Assembly (NCBI GenBank): GCA_026027325.1
Contig: JAMSLZ010000002.1
Span: 3,410,001 to 3,474,000 of the forward strand
Direction: 5' to 3'
DNA: 64,000 nt
Source: Actinomucor elegans
Lineage: Eukaryota; Mucoromycota; Mucoromycetes; Mucorales; Mucoraceae
The position numbers and the translations under genes were made by a program. This document shows, in pieces, positions 24,403 through 37,556 of this stretch (position 1 is the stretch's first letter; every line of letters begins with the position of its first letter). The notes beneath the pieces were generated by a model that made no database searches, was not told the origin of the DNA, and worked only from the letters and a program-made list of their open reading frames with translations.

Positions 24403-25140
24403 GGAAAAGACAGTTTCTGAAAGTCAACATAAAAAAAAATATGATTTTAGGCCAGAATTAGTAGTAGTAGAAGAAGGCGTGATGCTTAAAGAGCATCAAC
24501 CAATAAGCACTCCGAATTACGGTGTACTGCCATTTCAATAGGGACAATGACAAACATATTTGATCTATAAACTTCCTTGTTATTTCAACGAACAATTGCA
24601 ATAAAGCCTTGAATATTGAAACACAGATTAATAATAAGAGGTTTATACCCGATACATTGCTCTATAAAACATCAAAATAACTCAACAAAACGCTAGGTAG
24701 TTTTGACAGAGCAATATTCTTACTCTCCTGACCAAAAGTTTCCCTTTTACAATTATATGGAATGTGCATTATTCAAAAGAGAACCAAGATACTTGCACCT
24801 TTTATTAAACGTAGTATATCTGTAGTGTTTTAGGACCCGTTTTTTAAGTTTCAACTAGTATTCAATATGGAAAATCGGGTAAGCGCGCAAATCAAACCGA
24901 GATTTCTCGAGCAATCTGGATCTAATGTCGCATCTGAATGGTAGCCCATGTCTAAAATAAGTTGCTCCATCGGCTAGGACATTAACTATATCCCAACAAC
25001 ATACCGATTGCATTGTCTACGTTTAGAAACCAATGATGTTCATGAAAGATACATCAAATAAAGCAGTGACACAACAGAAATATCAACCCGTGTTTTGTGT
25101 ATATAGTAGTAGTTTTAATTAAATAAGTTAAATACACAAG

Positions 25141-27099
25141 TTACCAATGACTAGCTAAATGAGTGTCACCTAGTACGTTATCTCGAATATGTACTGGCAT
25201 ATTATCCCACTTTTTGTACCAGCTCTTTAGTCTATGATCATGATCTTCTTCTCTTTTTCTTTTGCGTTGGGTATGTTCTCGTTCCAAGATCGAAAGTGCA
25301 GTTAAAGTAGCCATCTTCTCCAAGCTTTGTATCCGGCAAGAGGATTGCATAAATTCGTAAGCCAGTACACGCTTCTTTGTTGAGACATAGAGATAACGGC
25401 CATCGCGAGACCATTGTATACCATTGATTTTGGCCAAAATTCTTAATCGTCGATTCTTTTCGCCTCGAAAGGACACCATTGTGATTTCATGCCTTGCATG
25501 TAGATGTGCTGTATGATAAATGGCTTCGTTCGAATTCGGTAGGCAAGTTTGAGTGCATGTGTGACCTGCTGATTGTGGTGTTTGACGATCGTAATCCAAC
25601 AAGCTAATGATACGGTGTGGGTCTTGCTTTGAAATACATTCTTCTAGATTGACAGTATGTAGGTAACCATAACGGTTGGTAAAAGCCAGAACGCCTTCAA
25701 GTTCTGGATGGAATTGGATGGCATAGGTATATCCACCTGCATCAATATGATATATCATTTCAAATTGAGGTTTTGTCCGCCATACGAAAACGTGATTGTC
25801 AGTGTCAGATGTATGCGCAACATAGATGGAAGATTTGCTCCAAGCGACATATTGAGAGGAGAACGTAAACTGCGACTTGATCATGTCCTCTGAGGCTGTC
25901 AAAATGTCAAATGGTATAGTAAATTTTTTTGGCTGACCAAACGCAATGCGCCCTTGCTGATTAAAAGAAACGGTCAAAAGAAAGAGACAGGCTTCATCGC
26001 CTACACAGACGAGATGGTTGCCGTCTGGGCTGACTCGGGCATCATTGATAGGTACGCGATCGAAGGTTCGAATATGAGATTGCAAGTTGCAGGCGGTTGT
26101 GAAAGATTGACATTGATGATGACTCGGTAGATCATAAATCAAGATACCTGCATCATTCATACAGGCAATTAGATAGTATTGATAGTCTTGTTGGTATTTC
26201 CATCGTACGATTTGCACTGCATTTGTCATTAATAAGACGTTATTTTTGCCCTTGAACTTGGTGCCCCATATCTTGATCGGTTTCTCGTCCATACAGCAAT
26301 AAAGTTCGAATTCACCTTCTATACCACCAATGGCTATATAGCCATATTTCTCTGCTAAGCACATGGGTTCAAAACCCAACGCTAAATAGGCGCTCTGAGG
26401 GGCTGGAAACTGAGCTCGTTGAATGTATTTGGTATAAGGAATGAATTTTGATAAGAGATTAGTATTATTTACAGTGGCTGGGGTGTTAAATGTATAGTGT
26501 TGTTTTATGTTAGAATGGGATATAGATGCGTGGGTTTCAATGAATTTATCGGACGGGCAAGCTTCGATCGTAGTTGTTTCTTCATGGTCTAACCAGGTTG
26601 TATTATTCTTGGTTGGTATTGAGCTCTCAAAGTGATTGTGTTTGCCGCATTCTATGATTCTATCTCTGTAAACCGCGTGTAGCTTCTCAGAAGAACCAAA
26701 ATCTGATAATACGAGCGATAAAGCACTTGCTGACTGATCATGATTGGTTGTGGAACTCGAAGCAGGTAATTGTTTTGGCCAACCTTTTTCTTTTCTATAA
26801 AAAGATGAATTCCATGGTGCCAAGCTATTGGTTCTATTTAATTGTCTTTGTCTTTGTTTCATGAATTCAGTCAAACGCATATCATTAGATTCCCAAGTAA
26901 AGTCATTTGTGCTATACGGATCTTCGTCCCACATATCGAAACCTTCATTGGATGAAGTACTGGATAATTCCGAGGCATCGGAATCAGCGTCTTGTTCGTC
27001 TCTGTAATTTGGTTTACGAGGTCCTAAGTACTCATAATCCAGTGAATAATCAGATTCTGTACCATCTTCTTGTTGGTTTATATCGAGTTCATTATACAT
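25141..27099 (-). CDS. WD40-like beta-propeller protein (probably DUF2415 family)
   Basis: Single exon from an ATG, 652 residues. The first 220 residues are acidic and Ser/Asn/Thr-rich and probably disordered. Residues about 225-600 contain weak WD40-like repeats (for example YIAIGGIEGEFELY, YYLIACMNDAGILIYDL, DARVSPDGNHLVCVGDEACLFLL, YAIQFHPELEGVLAFTNRYGYLHTV and GIQWSRDGRYLYVSTKKRVLAYEF). The last repeat resembles the DUF2415 segment of fungal WD40 proteins of unknown role. A basic tail (KRKREED) follows. I cannot give a function; a scaffold or transcription-related role is possible. It is divergent from MSH1, with 357 bp between starts. Confidence 0.8.
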   Translation of the reverse strand: MYNELDINQQEDGTESDYSLDYEYLGPRKPNYRDEQDADSDASELSSTSSNEGFDMWDEDPYSTNDFTWESNDMRLTEFMKQRQRQLNRTNSLAPWNSSFYRKEKGWPKQLPASSSTTNHDQSASALSLVLSDFGSSEKLHAVYRDRIIECGKHNHFESSIPTKNNTTWLDHEETTTIEACPSDKFIETHASISHSNIKQHYTFNTPATVNNTNLLSKFIPYTKYIQRAQFPAPQSAYLALGFEPMCLAEKYGYIAIGGIEGEFELYCCMDEKPIKIWGTKFKGKNNVLLMTNAVQIVRWKYQQDYQYYLIACMNDAGILIYDLPSHHQCQSFTTACNLQSHIRTFDRVPINDARVSPDGNHLVCVGDEACLFLLTVSFNQQGRIAFGQPKKFTIPFDILTASEDMIKSQFTFSSQYVAWSKSSIYVAHTSDTDNHVFVWRTKPQFEMIYHIDAGGYTYAIQFHPELEGVLAFTNRYGYLHTVNLEECISKQDPHRIISLLDYDRQTPQSAGHTCTQTCLPNSNEAIYHTAHLHARHEITMVSFRGEKNRRLRILAKINGIQWSRDGRYLYVSTKKRVLAYEFMQSSCRIQSLEKMATLTALSILEREHTQRKRKREEDHDHRLKSWYKKWDNMPVHIRDNVLGDTHLASHW

Positions 27100-27456
27100 T
27101 TGTGTTTAAACAAGAAAAGAAAGAAAGAAATAGAGAAACAAAGAAGAAAATATTTTATTCTGAATTCGAAATCAATCTAAACGTAGGAGAACACACATTT
27201 AATCAAACGCGCCTCTTTTTTATCACTCTGGATGATCTCGGATATTCCTTTGGAGCACATGTAAGCAATAGGAGACTCAAAAACTCCTCTAAATTATTAA
27301 AACAGAATAACGAACCGAGAATATTCTTACAATCTGATTATACCGTGGCTACACGCATACCAATCTCGATACATACAATCCTTCACTCGCTTATAATGAA
27401 TCAATTTCTGCATACAGTCACATTGCCGCTATTTTCTCGAGAAAAACTTTTCTTTT

Positions 27457-30242
27457 ATGTTGAGATTGGCTACAAGATCCAGACTTCCAACTTTGCTCAT
27501 CGCAGCAAGATCTTTCTCCAATACACATTCCGTTCTAAAGCGTACTTCAAAACTTAAACTTAGTGAACTTGTCATAGAGCCAGAGAAAAAAGCCACTACT
27601 GCATTAAGCCATGTCCAAGTATCCACAGGCTCGGTTGTATTGGATACAGTGCGAGAGTATACCAAAAAATATCCTCTTTGCGTGTTGTTGGTGCAAGTGG
27701 GCGACTTTTATGAGGTATATACATATAGAACTAAAATATGCCATGCTAAAACCATGAACAGTTATATGAAACTCATGCAAGTCGTTATGCGCCTCAACTG
27801 GATTTAAAGTTAACTAAAAAGCTTATCGCTGCCGGAACAGTGGTAGATTTCGCAGGATTTCCTCAACGAGCCTTAGACCGCTACCTTGATATCCTGGTAA
27901 ACCGACTTCAATGTAAAGTCGCTCTATGCGAACAGTTTGGTACAGTATCCCGAGATGATCGATCCGTAGTGGGCATTCAACGTCGTATTACTCGAGTCAT
28001 TACCCCAGGCACTGTCATCGAAGAAAGATTTCTTGAATCAAACCAATATAACTACCTTTTGTCTATCTATCCTGACGACCAAGACATTGGGTTGGCTTGG
28101 GTCGATGTCTCTGTAGGTGAATTTGTGATGCAGCAAACCACTCTAACAAGTCTGAAAGATGATCTTGCTCGTATAAGACCCAGGGAGGTAGTCTTACCTG
28201 AATCTATGCGCCCTTCCGATGCCCTGCTTGAGCAAGGTCTTTTTGATCAAAATGTTTATGATCCAATCACTAAACTATTAATTAATGACTCAAATATCGC
28301 CATCAGTTACGAGAGCGATCATCAATACAATGCACAGGCAGCCGCTAAAATGCTCAATAGCATGTTTAAACGATTTTCGGCTACTTCACCTGATTTTAGT
28401 CAAATTGAATTGGCCGCAGGGATGGCTTTGATGATGTATGTTAATGAAACTCATATCAATCGCAAGCCAAAATGGCAGAAACCCTCCAGGTTCAGTACAC
28501 AGGATACTGTATGTATTGACAGCGCAGCCATGGCGTCATTAGAGCTTGTCAAGAGTCTCCAAGGAAGAAGAGCCGACAGCTTATTAGGGGTTTTGGATTG
28601 CACTTCCACAAGTGCTGGATCAAGATTACTGACCCGTTGGATATCGTCTCCCTTAACCTCTGTCCCTGATATCAAAAGCCGGTTGGATGTTGTACAATTT
28701 TTCACTGAGGATGCCTTCTTGCTGGATGATGTGCGTAATCTGCTGCGCCAAAGCACGGATGCTCAACGGGCTCTTCAGCGACTGGCGCTTAAACGAGGCC
28801 AGCATTCTGATTTAATGGAAGTATGGTACACGCTAGACATTATGCGTAATATTCATGATAAACTGAATACCTTTGAGCCTACCAAACATCTCATGCTGGA
28901 AATGGATCCACATCAACCTATTGCTACTTATATCAGAGATGCTTTTGACCATGAAAAGATCCAAGCAAAAGAAGGCAATTATGGGTTTGTTAATCATTCG
29001 TTTCACCCAGCTTTGTTGAAGCTTCACACCGAACTAAAACAACTGGAAACACAGCGGTTGGAATTGCAAAACGAGCTTCGATCACTGTGCGGCAATTCTC
29101 TTTTATTGTTAACAGACGGGCCTCTTAAGCACATTATAGAGGTGAGTGCACGACAAGCCAATCACCTATTGACACGATTCCCCAATGCCATGCCACTGAA
29201 CCACACAAAAAGCAAAAAGCGGTTCCAAGTAGATGAATGGACTGATATATCCGTGCGTCTTGAACATGTAGAATCGCAAATCATGGAAGTAGAAAATCAA
29301 GTGTTTGAAGAAGTGGTAGATAAGATTTTGGATCATAGTGCCACCATCTTGCAAAGCTGCAGAAAACTCGCACAGCTTGATGTCCTTACCAGCTTTGCAC
29401 ATCTTGCACGCAAAAACCAATACATACGACCTCGTATGACACGCACCAATCGCACCTTGATTGTAGGCGGTCGACATCCTGTGGTGGAAGAAAATCTTGC
29501 AAAAAAAGGGCAGTCGTTTGTTAGTAACGACTGTGATTTGGGTGCTGATCAACGGATATGGTTATTAACTGGGCCCAATATGGGCGGCAAGAGCACGTTC
29601 CTTCGTCAACATGTGATCATTGTCTTGATGGCGCATATGGGATGCTTTGTACCTGCCGACCGAGCCTGGATAGGTGTGACTGATCGCATCTTTAGTCGCG
29701 TTGGAGCAGCAGACAATTTAGCGCAAAATCAATCTACCTTTATGGTGGAGATGTCTGAAGTGGCTACTATATTGAGACAGGCCACAGCCAAATCCACAGT
29801 CATCATGGACGAAGTGGGTCGAGGCACATCTACTCAAGATGGGTTTTCATTGGCTTTTGGGATCTTGGATTTCTTGCACAATCAAATCAAATGTCGAACG
29901 ATTTATGCCACACATTATCATGAACTGGCAGACGCTGTGAAAGACTATGAACATATCAAATGCTATCAGACCGACATAGAGGAAAATTCACTTGGTGGCT
30001 TCCGATTTGTGCACAAAGTTCGACCGGGTGTATGCCGACAATCACATGGTTTAAAAGTAGCGCAAATAGCAGGTAAAGAAAAAAAAAACAAAGAAAAAGA
30101 AGCTTTACAAGCTGCTCACCAGGATATGATAGGCTTACCTCACATGGTGATTAAGAAAGCAGATGCAATGTGGCAAAATTTACAACAGCAAACAATAAAT
30201 AAGCGTTTGTCAGCGAATGACTTGCAACAGGATAATGCATAG
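27457..30242 (+). CDS. MSH1: Mitochondrial MutS homologue 1
   Basis: Proposed exons: 27457-27714, 27762-30072 and 30133-30242; 2679 coding nt, 892 residues. The N-terminus (MLRLATRSRLPTLLIAARSF) is a typical mitochondrial presequence. MutS domain I starts with the mismatch-wedge region LVQVGDFYELYETHA, split by the first intron between FYE and LYE; connector, lever and clamp domains follow. The ATPase has Walker A GPNMGGKST and Walker B IMDEVGRGTSTQDG plus ATHYHEL. The second intron (60 nt, 30073-30132) has no stop and is divisible by three, so it can be read through; removing it gives the canonical VAQIAGLPHMVI, where reading through inserts a Lys-rich stretch unlike the family. It acts in mitochondrial DNA maintenance. 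Confidence 0.94.
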
Positions 30243-31784
30243 AAACATATAATAAACTTGTTTATGCATTCTTCTCCATACAATCTAACTAGTATACCTT
30301 CTGAGTAGTACATGGAAGCAAAGGGCTCAAATAGGATACAGTCGCGTGAGCAAATCCCAACGAATCAACGAAAAGAGACAGCAAATGCCAAATGGACTGG
30401 GTTACCAGATCATATACTACAGGGAATTAGCAATATCGAAAAGACTTTATTTTGAGAGCTGAAACTTTTCAATTTGCACATTAAAATGTGGTTTAATAAC
30501 CGAAAGGGATCATGCCGAGAATCAACCAAACTATTTCATTGTACCTATCATCTAAGATATGCAGGCCTTTTTTTTTTTTTCACACTCAAACCAAGTACGG
30601 TTATCTCTTCTAGTAGATTCTTTCACATTATATCAGTATACGATTGCATGACATAGTAATTACAGGTTAATTACAACAACTCTATATAAATATGACCTAG
30701 TATTCTCCCTTTAAATGTTTTATTGTATCCAAGAAATATCTATACCGCTAGTAGCTGTATTCCACTTCATTTGCTACGCCTGTCATAATTACAAGGAGGA
30801 AATATGGGTATGCTTTGGCCAATAAAGTGTTCTGTTTTAAATTACGCTACTTTCTACCAATAAGCATGAGTGTATTCTAAACTGCCAATAGTGCTCGATT
30901 TCATTATTCTTGTGCCCAGATTCTTTCTGGTAGTTTCATCTCAACCTACCTATTTAATCTTTCGGTATTCATCCGTTTATACAAATAGTTCAAGTTGTCA
31001 TCCTTTTACGATTTTTAAGATTGCATATGGTGATGGTTATCATATGAGCATAGACGTAAAACTGGATTCACACGCATTACGCATAGTAGCATGGAGCCAG
31101 TAATGACTGGCAATACATTTTTGAAGAAGTAGGACATAGTGATACTGCTTTCCTTTAACAGTAGAGAAAAGAAAAGAAAAGAAAAAGAGCCACATATAAT
31201 AAACTTTGCTAAAAGTATTGCAAGCTTTTTCAGTGATAAAGTGAATATAAGCATAATAAGTAACAAAAAGCCAGATACACTTTTATCTGATGCCAGGACA
31301 CTTGTTACACCGAAATTATCTGATTGCAATCAAAAAATCGAAAATGATGTGAAGCGATCTGCTATAAACAATTTGAAATAGTTTAAATATATTATATATG
31401 GATAGAAGCTTATCCATTTATGTATAAGAAAAAAAGAGCATCCAGGGTATTTGAAAAAATGAGATAAAAGAGGTCAAACAATAACGAAAGATGAATGCTT
31501 TTATTAAAAGAATTTAAGGTTGGAGTTAATATGTTAGATTTCAAATATTCATCCTTTGTTCTGTGGTTCCATTACTGCTAGACTTGTGCTGTTATATGAC
31601 TTCCAGAAAAATCCAACACTTTCTATATCTGTATCAATAGACATGAAGGATAGAGTATTTGGTTCTTTTATTTATAATATGGAAGCTTCAATTGACGTCA
31701 CCTCAAGTTACAACTAAAGATTCAGACATGCTTCACGCCTGTTTTCTTGTTTGAAAATGGTTGCTAATTAGGAACTGCCTTTCA

Positions 31785-32350
31785 GGGTCCTCAAACGATT
31801 GCCACCAAAGAAGTTGATAAAGACCAACAGGATTAAGTTAAGCCTGCTGTTTCCAATCGTAAAGAGATAGAGGACCAAATCATGATTCAGCAAGCCAAAG
31901 TAGATACTTTACTCAAGGTATTGAAGGTAGCATAAAACATCACAAAAAAGGATGTTAAAAGATTTCAAGAACAAATGACTGTTTGCTTTGGACTTGGATA
32001 ATTCTAAAAACAATGAATCTCTTTATCAACAGATTAAGGAACTAAAAACTGAAAGATTCGCAATCATTTCAACACTCCAAAAAGCCAAGGATGATTTGGT
32101 GTTGGCTAGACAAAACCTGTATGGTCTCAGGTCGCTTCTTAATAGACATCAAACTAAAGCAACCATACCAAAGCGAGCACTTGCCGTTCTCCAGAAGTGA
32201 TAACAGCCTTGTAATTGTGACAGAAAACGTTAATTTATTGCTGGAACAATTTAAACATCATTTAGAGCTTTTTCGACGTACTATTTCATCAAATGAAGGT
32301 AAAATACATCATTATGGCACATTAAGAACTCGTCATATATTGGCTGATTG
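31785..32350 (+). pseudogene. Decayed ORF encoding a coiled-coil-like protein
   Basis: Codon composition changes from background to Lys/Glu/Gln/Leu-rich. Reading across frames gives ATKEVDKDQQ, then KEIEDQIMIQQAKVDTLLKV, KKDVKRFQEQMTV, and after a frame change LYQQIKELKTERFAIISTLQ and further helical sequence. The stretch is broken by at least two stops and one or more frame changes, and no start was found. The heptad-like pattern suggests a former coiled coil. It could be a dead gene or a fragment of a mobile element; family unknown. Confidence 0.4.
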
Positions 32351-33161
32351 AAAATATTTAGAGTATACTACTAATGATTTCAAACCATTGTCTGAGCCAT
32401 TTAAAGTAAAGTATATACATTTGTTATGTTAACCTTGAGAGAATGTATTGCATTTACTGCACTTCGACTAAATAAAAGTTACAATAGGTGCAACTGTTGA
32501 TTATGAACTCGCAAAAGTATATTATTTAATCGATACCAATGGAGAAACCTATTGATCACTAGCTTAATCCATATGAAATGTATGTAATTTTCAGACTAGC
32601 ACTAAAATGAAATATACTCATAATAGTAATTCTAGTAGATACACCAGTCCATTATGAACATGTCCAAGTAACCAAATGCGATTTTTTGGCCGAAGGCATC
32701 TAAAAGATCTAGCGATGTTAAAGATTAATGAATTTCAAAAGCTGTCTTAGATTCATTGTCGAACTCCACATTTGTTTTTTTTAAGAGTATAAATCGCATT
32801 TTAGAGGCAAGCTTTCTAAGTAGTATACGCTTACAATACATGTGGGTATGCCCACACATTTTTATTTATTTATTTTCATCAAAATAACGCAAAGTACAAG
32901 CGTGCATTTCAAATATATCACATAGTTGGCTTTTCTTCAAAAATAAGGCTATAAATGCAGATAAATATAAAGTAATATATAGACCATCTAAAGTACAATT
33001 GAATTTCATAAAGTTTACTATTATCATATTTGCTTAAAGGGCCTTTGTGATTGTTAGAAATTCGATCAAAGTCAAGATCAGTTTTTTCTTCTGGTCAACC
33101 ACAGCAGCGTGAGCCAATACAGTTTCCGTCGTCCAATAAAAATCCAATTTCAAACCAAGGC

Positions 33162-33185
33162 AAAAAAAAAAAAAAAAAAAAAAAA
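33162..33185. repeat. Poly(A) tract, 24 nt
   Basis: Uninterrupted A run about 290 bp beyond the ERG6 stop codon. Confidence 0.7.
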
Positions 33186-33472
33186 TAGCAAAGGAAAAAG
33201 GCATTTCTACAAGAACTGTAGAGATGCTGCACGAACATCATGGCGGTGTGTAAGTAACAATCGCAATGCCAACGCATGACATTGAATGTACTACTTGTGT
33301 ACTTGCTAATTTTTCCAGCCGACAGGTACCACTCAATTGAAATCCGACTGTATTACCTTAATTACAGTAATATACTTTATTAGAAGAAGGAAATAATAGT
33401 AAATGGATGTGGGGGATAAGTTTGCAGAATAACGTATTAAATTTTTTGAACAATAGATGATAATGAGGCATT

Positions 33473-34704
33473 TTACTCGGGCTTCTTGGCGACGAAGAAG
33501 AACATAGGAGTGAACAAGTTTTGTCGAGCACCGGCAACCAAAGCATCAGCAGCAGTTTCCAAGAACTTTTGAGTTTCAACAGTACCCTTGGGAGCCAAGC
33601 CAATCTTTTCCAAAACGCGGACGACGTTAGTAGTAGCGAAGCGACCGAACTTGGTCATGGCCAAGGTAGTCAAGACATCTCTGGCAGTTTGACACTTGCG
33701 GATGTCACCTTCAAGAGGGTAGTACCAGTTGATGGCATCACCCATATCAGCAAGGTTTTGATGCATCAACACATCAAAGCCGACATTCTTTAAGGCTTGA
33801 AGACATTCTTCGGTCTTACGCATCTTGGGAATACCGTTACCAATCTCAATACCATGAGCAAGCTTCTTGTGTTCGGGGTTGTTTTCATCAAAAGCATCAG
33901 TCATACACCATTCATAACAACCAAAGCTTCCTCCAGGCTTCAAAACACGGAAGATCTCACCATAAACGCCTTCAAAGACAGGTGCGTGACAGGTAGCCTC
34001 GATAGCATAGACAGCATCGAACGTGTTGGGTTCAAAAGGCATCTCCATAAAGTTACCCTATGAAATAATACCGATTAATCGTTGTATCCCTCATCCCTTT
34101 TAAATCTAATTTACCTTGACAAAATCAGTTTGATCTTGCAACAACTCCTTGGCAGCATAATGCTTAGCTCTTTGGATTTGATAAGCATTGTTATTCAAAC
34201 CAGTAACATGGGCACCGGTGAAGTGAGCGATCTCACGAGCGGGACCACCGACACCACAACCGACATCCAAAACGCGCATATGGCTCTTGATACCAATGTT
34301 GGAAGCCAAGTAATGTTCATGACGAGCAATAGCACGGTTGAATTCTTCACCAATATAGTAACGACAGAAGTGGAAACTGCTACCCCAACCTAAACAAGTT
34401 ATTAGGAACCATAGAGAAACAAATGCGAATTTTTCAGCTTACCATATTCATAAAAGTCAGTAGCCAAGTTGTAGTAAGAGTTGACAAGAGAAGTATAGCC
34501 ATCCAAACGCTTGGACTCGTCTTCCTTGGTCTCGGTCTCAGGTTCCTTCCACATCTTGAGATAGGTCTTGGTAGCGACGTCATGGACGTTGGCGTTCTTG
34601 GAAGACAAGTTGGCCAAAAGACCACTCTTGACCTTTTCACCGTGAAGGGCGCGAGCAAAAGCAATATCCTCCGAGTTTTGAGCTGAGACAGTTCCTAAAG
34701 TCAT
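33473..34704 (-). CDS. ERG6: Sterol 24-C-methyltransferase
   Basis: Three exons: 34443-34704, 34115-34389 and 33473-34057; 1122 coding nt, 373 residues. It methylates C-24 of the sterol side chain (zymosterol to fecosterol in yeast) using SAM, at the ER and lipid droplets, in ergosterol synthesis. Visible are [19 protein letters not shown] (substrate region I, split by intron 1), SAM motif [17 protein letters not shown], the [12 protein letters not shown] segment, the [21 protein letters not shown] region and YEWCMTD. The length matches Erg6 (about 380). Intron 2 falls before [11 protein letters not shown]. Codon use suggests strong expression. No partner sterol genes lie nearby. Confidence 0.97.
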
Positions 34705-35133
34705 TTTTTTAATGGGTGATCCTTGTTGAAAAGAGATGATGATGATGAGGGAAAGAAGGAATCTGGAGCGCTACATGGATTAAAATTTTGTACGAAAAAA
34801 AAATTTAGAGTTGCGAATCCTGATATAGTAATCTGGGTGCACATCCGCTGTCCATCTGTATCAATGTCCGGTTATTTGCCCTGAATACTCTGTCCGTTGT
34901 GCTTGTTACTACCATTTGTTTCTCGACTCAAATAACTGGCAAGATCTTACAAACAAGAAAACATACGCACCTAAAGCTTTCAATGTGCCTGATAGTGAAG
35001 GCTCACGGTGTATAATAAAGTGTAATCATGTTCTTCTGATTGGTTTAAGAAGGACATTGTTTCAAAGTACGGTGCAAGAAGAAGAACAGGAACGCCAGTT
35101 TTAGATATAACTGCCTTATCAAACATCAGAACA

Positions 35134-35304
35134 ATGGCGTATGATGATGCCTCTTCTCAGCAAATGTTAGAGCTTTTCTTTCTTTTGCACCTTCGTTTCA
35201 ATAGACAAACGCTGCATCAGTATTACCGCGAGCTGGATAACCGCTATTTGATTTCAAACAGTTCTATTCACTGCTTGCTTAGTATGTATTCCGGAATACA
35301 ATAA
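35134..35304 (+). CDS. Hypothetical short ORF
   Basis: 56 codons from an ATG (MAYDDASSQQMLELFFLL start) with an amphipathic, protein-like composition. It could be a first exon or a remnant: a donor-like GT and later open stretches follow, but no convincing join was found. I do not recognise a family. Treat as doubtful. Confidence 0.2.
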   Translation: MAYDDASSQQMLELFFLLHLRFNRQTLHQYYRELDNRYLISNSSIHCLLSMYSGIQ

Positions 35305-37555
35305 CTTGAGCACAGATCAAAATATTACCTTCCAAAGTTTCACGATAACAAGCCAAGCGGTAAGACAAAAAGAAAGATGAGGGGAAAGAGGGGCCGATTA
35401 AGCCGATGTCTTTTTATTGGCTTACCAATATACCTTGCCAAAGGGTCTGAGCTTATTAATTTTCCTAAAAGTATTTATCAGATGCAGAGGTTTACTATGA
35501 ACAAAAATTATTAATCAGGTGCAATGTTTGACCGAAACCAACCGAAATCCTTGCGCGTTTATTCTACGGCATAAGGTATCTTCTCCTTTTGAGCTTCAGA
35601 AGAACTGAGTCTCAAGCTCACTCAGAAGGAAAAATATGATTGATACACAAAAGATAGTTGTATAGAATTAAATGGTAGATTGCATGATGTAAATATCACA
35701 TGCAATTTCATTTTATTCAAAAAGCTATTTTATCATTTAGAAATTCAGTTATACATAGCTCCAGTATATGAGACCCAATAAATTTTGGAAAATATATTTA
35801 TATTGAACCATCTTATTATTATTAATTTATGTCTCGAAATTGCCTTTTTGGCCCCCTACAAATTTAGCTGTTTTGAACATTTTTACATTTCTTGAGTAAT
35901 TCTAGCTTGATGTCGCATCTAATTGCTATTACATGTTTAGGATGAATTGTTGAGCTTATGAGCTGTATTATTTGACCAAACCACAATGACTAGTTTGCAT
36001 TTGCAACATGCGCTGTAAATTACAGGTATTTCATGTCAGCTTAGTCTAATGAACAATAGATCTCTCAGTCAATCCAAATTGAATTTCGCATCTGAAGACT
36101 CTTGCTTGCCTAGAATACACTATTAAATCTACTAGAACCATTAATGAAATGGAATATAATAAATATACACCGCATTGCCAGCCGGTAAAAAATTGCTTGC
36201 ATTTTCATGTACACTAGTAGATCTAATAGAGAATGGACATCTGAACAGATCCTGGTGAAATAAAGCTTTAAAATAATACTCCATTCCGAAAATGAGTTCG
36301 CAATTTTGATTTATAAACATATTATTCGCCCAATGGCAAATCAAGATATGTCCGTACCAGTTTGTAGCATACGTTAAAGTATTGCATTGTATATTATTAT
36401 GCATACTGAAGAATATATAGTTGAATATGACCCATCAACCTTGCAGGATTGGGCCGAGTAGCAAAGGTATTATGATTTTTATATTGTTTTTTTTGGTGGT
36501 GTATTAAAGAAATTTTAGAAGAACCATTTATAATCCAACTTTACTTCTAATTGTTCAAAATATGTATTGACACTATGCTTGCCGCACATAATTGAACAAG
36601 ATTCGAGTTGTCAGCAAATGCAAGCATGGTTCCAGATAATAGGATCAAGTAAAGCATCAGTTAAATTTTGCTAAATTGTCTCTAAGCTTCTGTATGATAA
36701 AAGAAAATGCCAGTGTATTTATTGAGTTTTAAAAAAAGAGATTTAGAGTATCGGCTGTGTATCTAAAATGTCTTCAATAGCGTTAATAACAACTGCTGCA
36801 AACGCATCCCACCATCACTACAAGTTTCATTGATTTCCATTGGCTGCTGACGAATTTAAAGATTAAGCTCCACTTCTTCCTCAGATTCGAACCGCAATAT
36901 CTATTTGCACAGCTAAAAATGTTGATAAATCAAACGGTACTTTGAAAAAATATGAGGAATTAAAAGATACATTGAATAGAATAAAGGCTATTTATATTTT
37001 TGTTTAAGCCACAAAGTTGTTTCAAAAAAAAAAGTAATTTTTAGGAGATTCAGCCTGAAGGTATACCCTTGGGTTTTTCCATTTTCATTCTTTGAATGGT
37101 TCCAGCTTAATATCATATCTAACGCGTTGTACGTGTTTAACATAGAACGCCGCGCATACTAAAGCCATCACTGAATAAAATTATTATAAGCATGTTAGAT
37201 GTTAGCGATGGACTGCAAATTACCTTCATTTCGTAAGATCTACATTTAATGATCAGATGATTAATCTCGAGCCAATGTCATTTCTGGTTAGTAGCTTGAA
37301 CTATAATGAACTGTTATATTTATCAGGGTTCTTGTTAAGTGGGAATATTACAGATATGTTATATATGCGACAATGAGCGCCCACAAGTTTTTAACAATTC
37401 ATAAACAGTAATATCTCTATAGATCTCTCTTCCGATCTCGGACCAATGCCACGTCCTATCCGTAGTCCATGCTGCTTTATCCCACAAAACATAGTTTAGC
37501 GCCATTATGGTGATTATACTGTTACACAACTAAGCTATAGTCCGCAAAAAACCGC

Positions 37556-37556
<1 letters not shown>

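Larger units (their letters stand above)
23497..25140. other. Intergenic with degenerate dispersed repeats
   Basis: No gene supported. It contains related repeat copies at 23821-23865, 23961-23991 and about 24132-24180, and a 29-nt poly(T) at 24374-24402. An open frame spanning the poly(T) (24317-24541) is low-complexity and is not called. Confidence 0.45.
30243..33472. other. Intergenic with a decayed coiled-coil ORF
   Basis: About 3.2 kb downstream of MSH1 and of the ERG6 stop. The only coding-like part is the broken frame at about 31785-32350 (separate entry). There is also an A24 run at 33162-33185. No intact gene is supported. Confidence 0.45.

Noticed and set aside
30073..30122. 50-nt version of the last MSH1 intron
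   Set aside because: Its acceptor shifts the frame to a stop; the 60-nt version ending at 30132 restores the conserved sequence.
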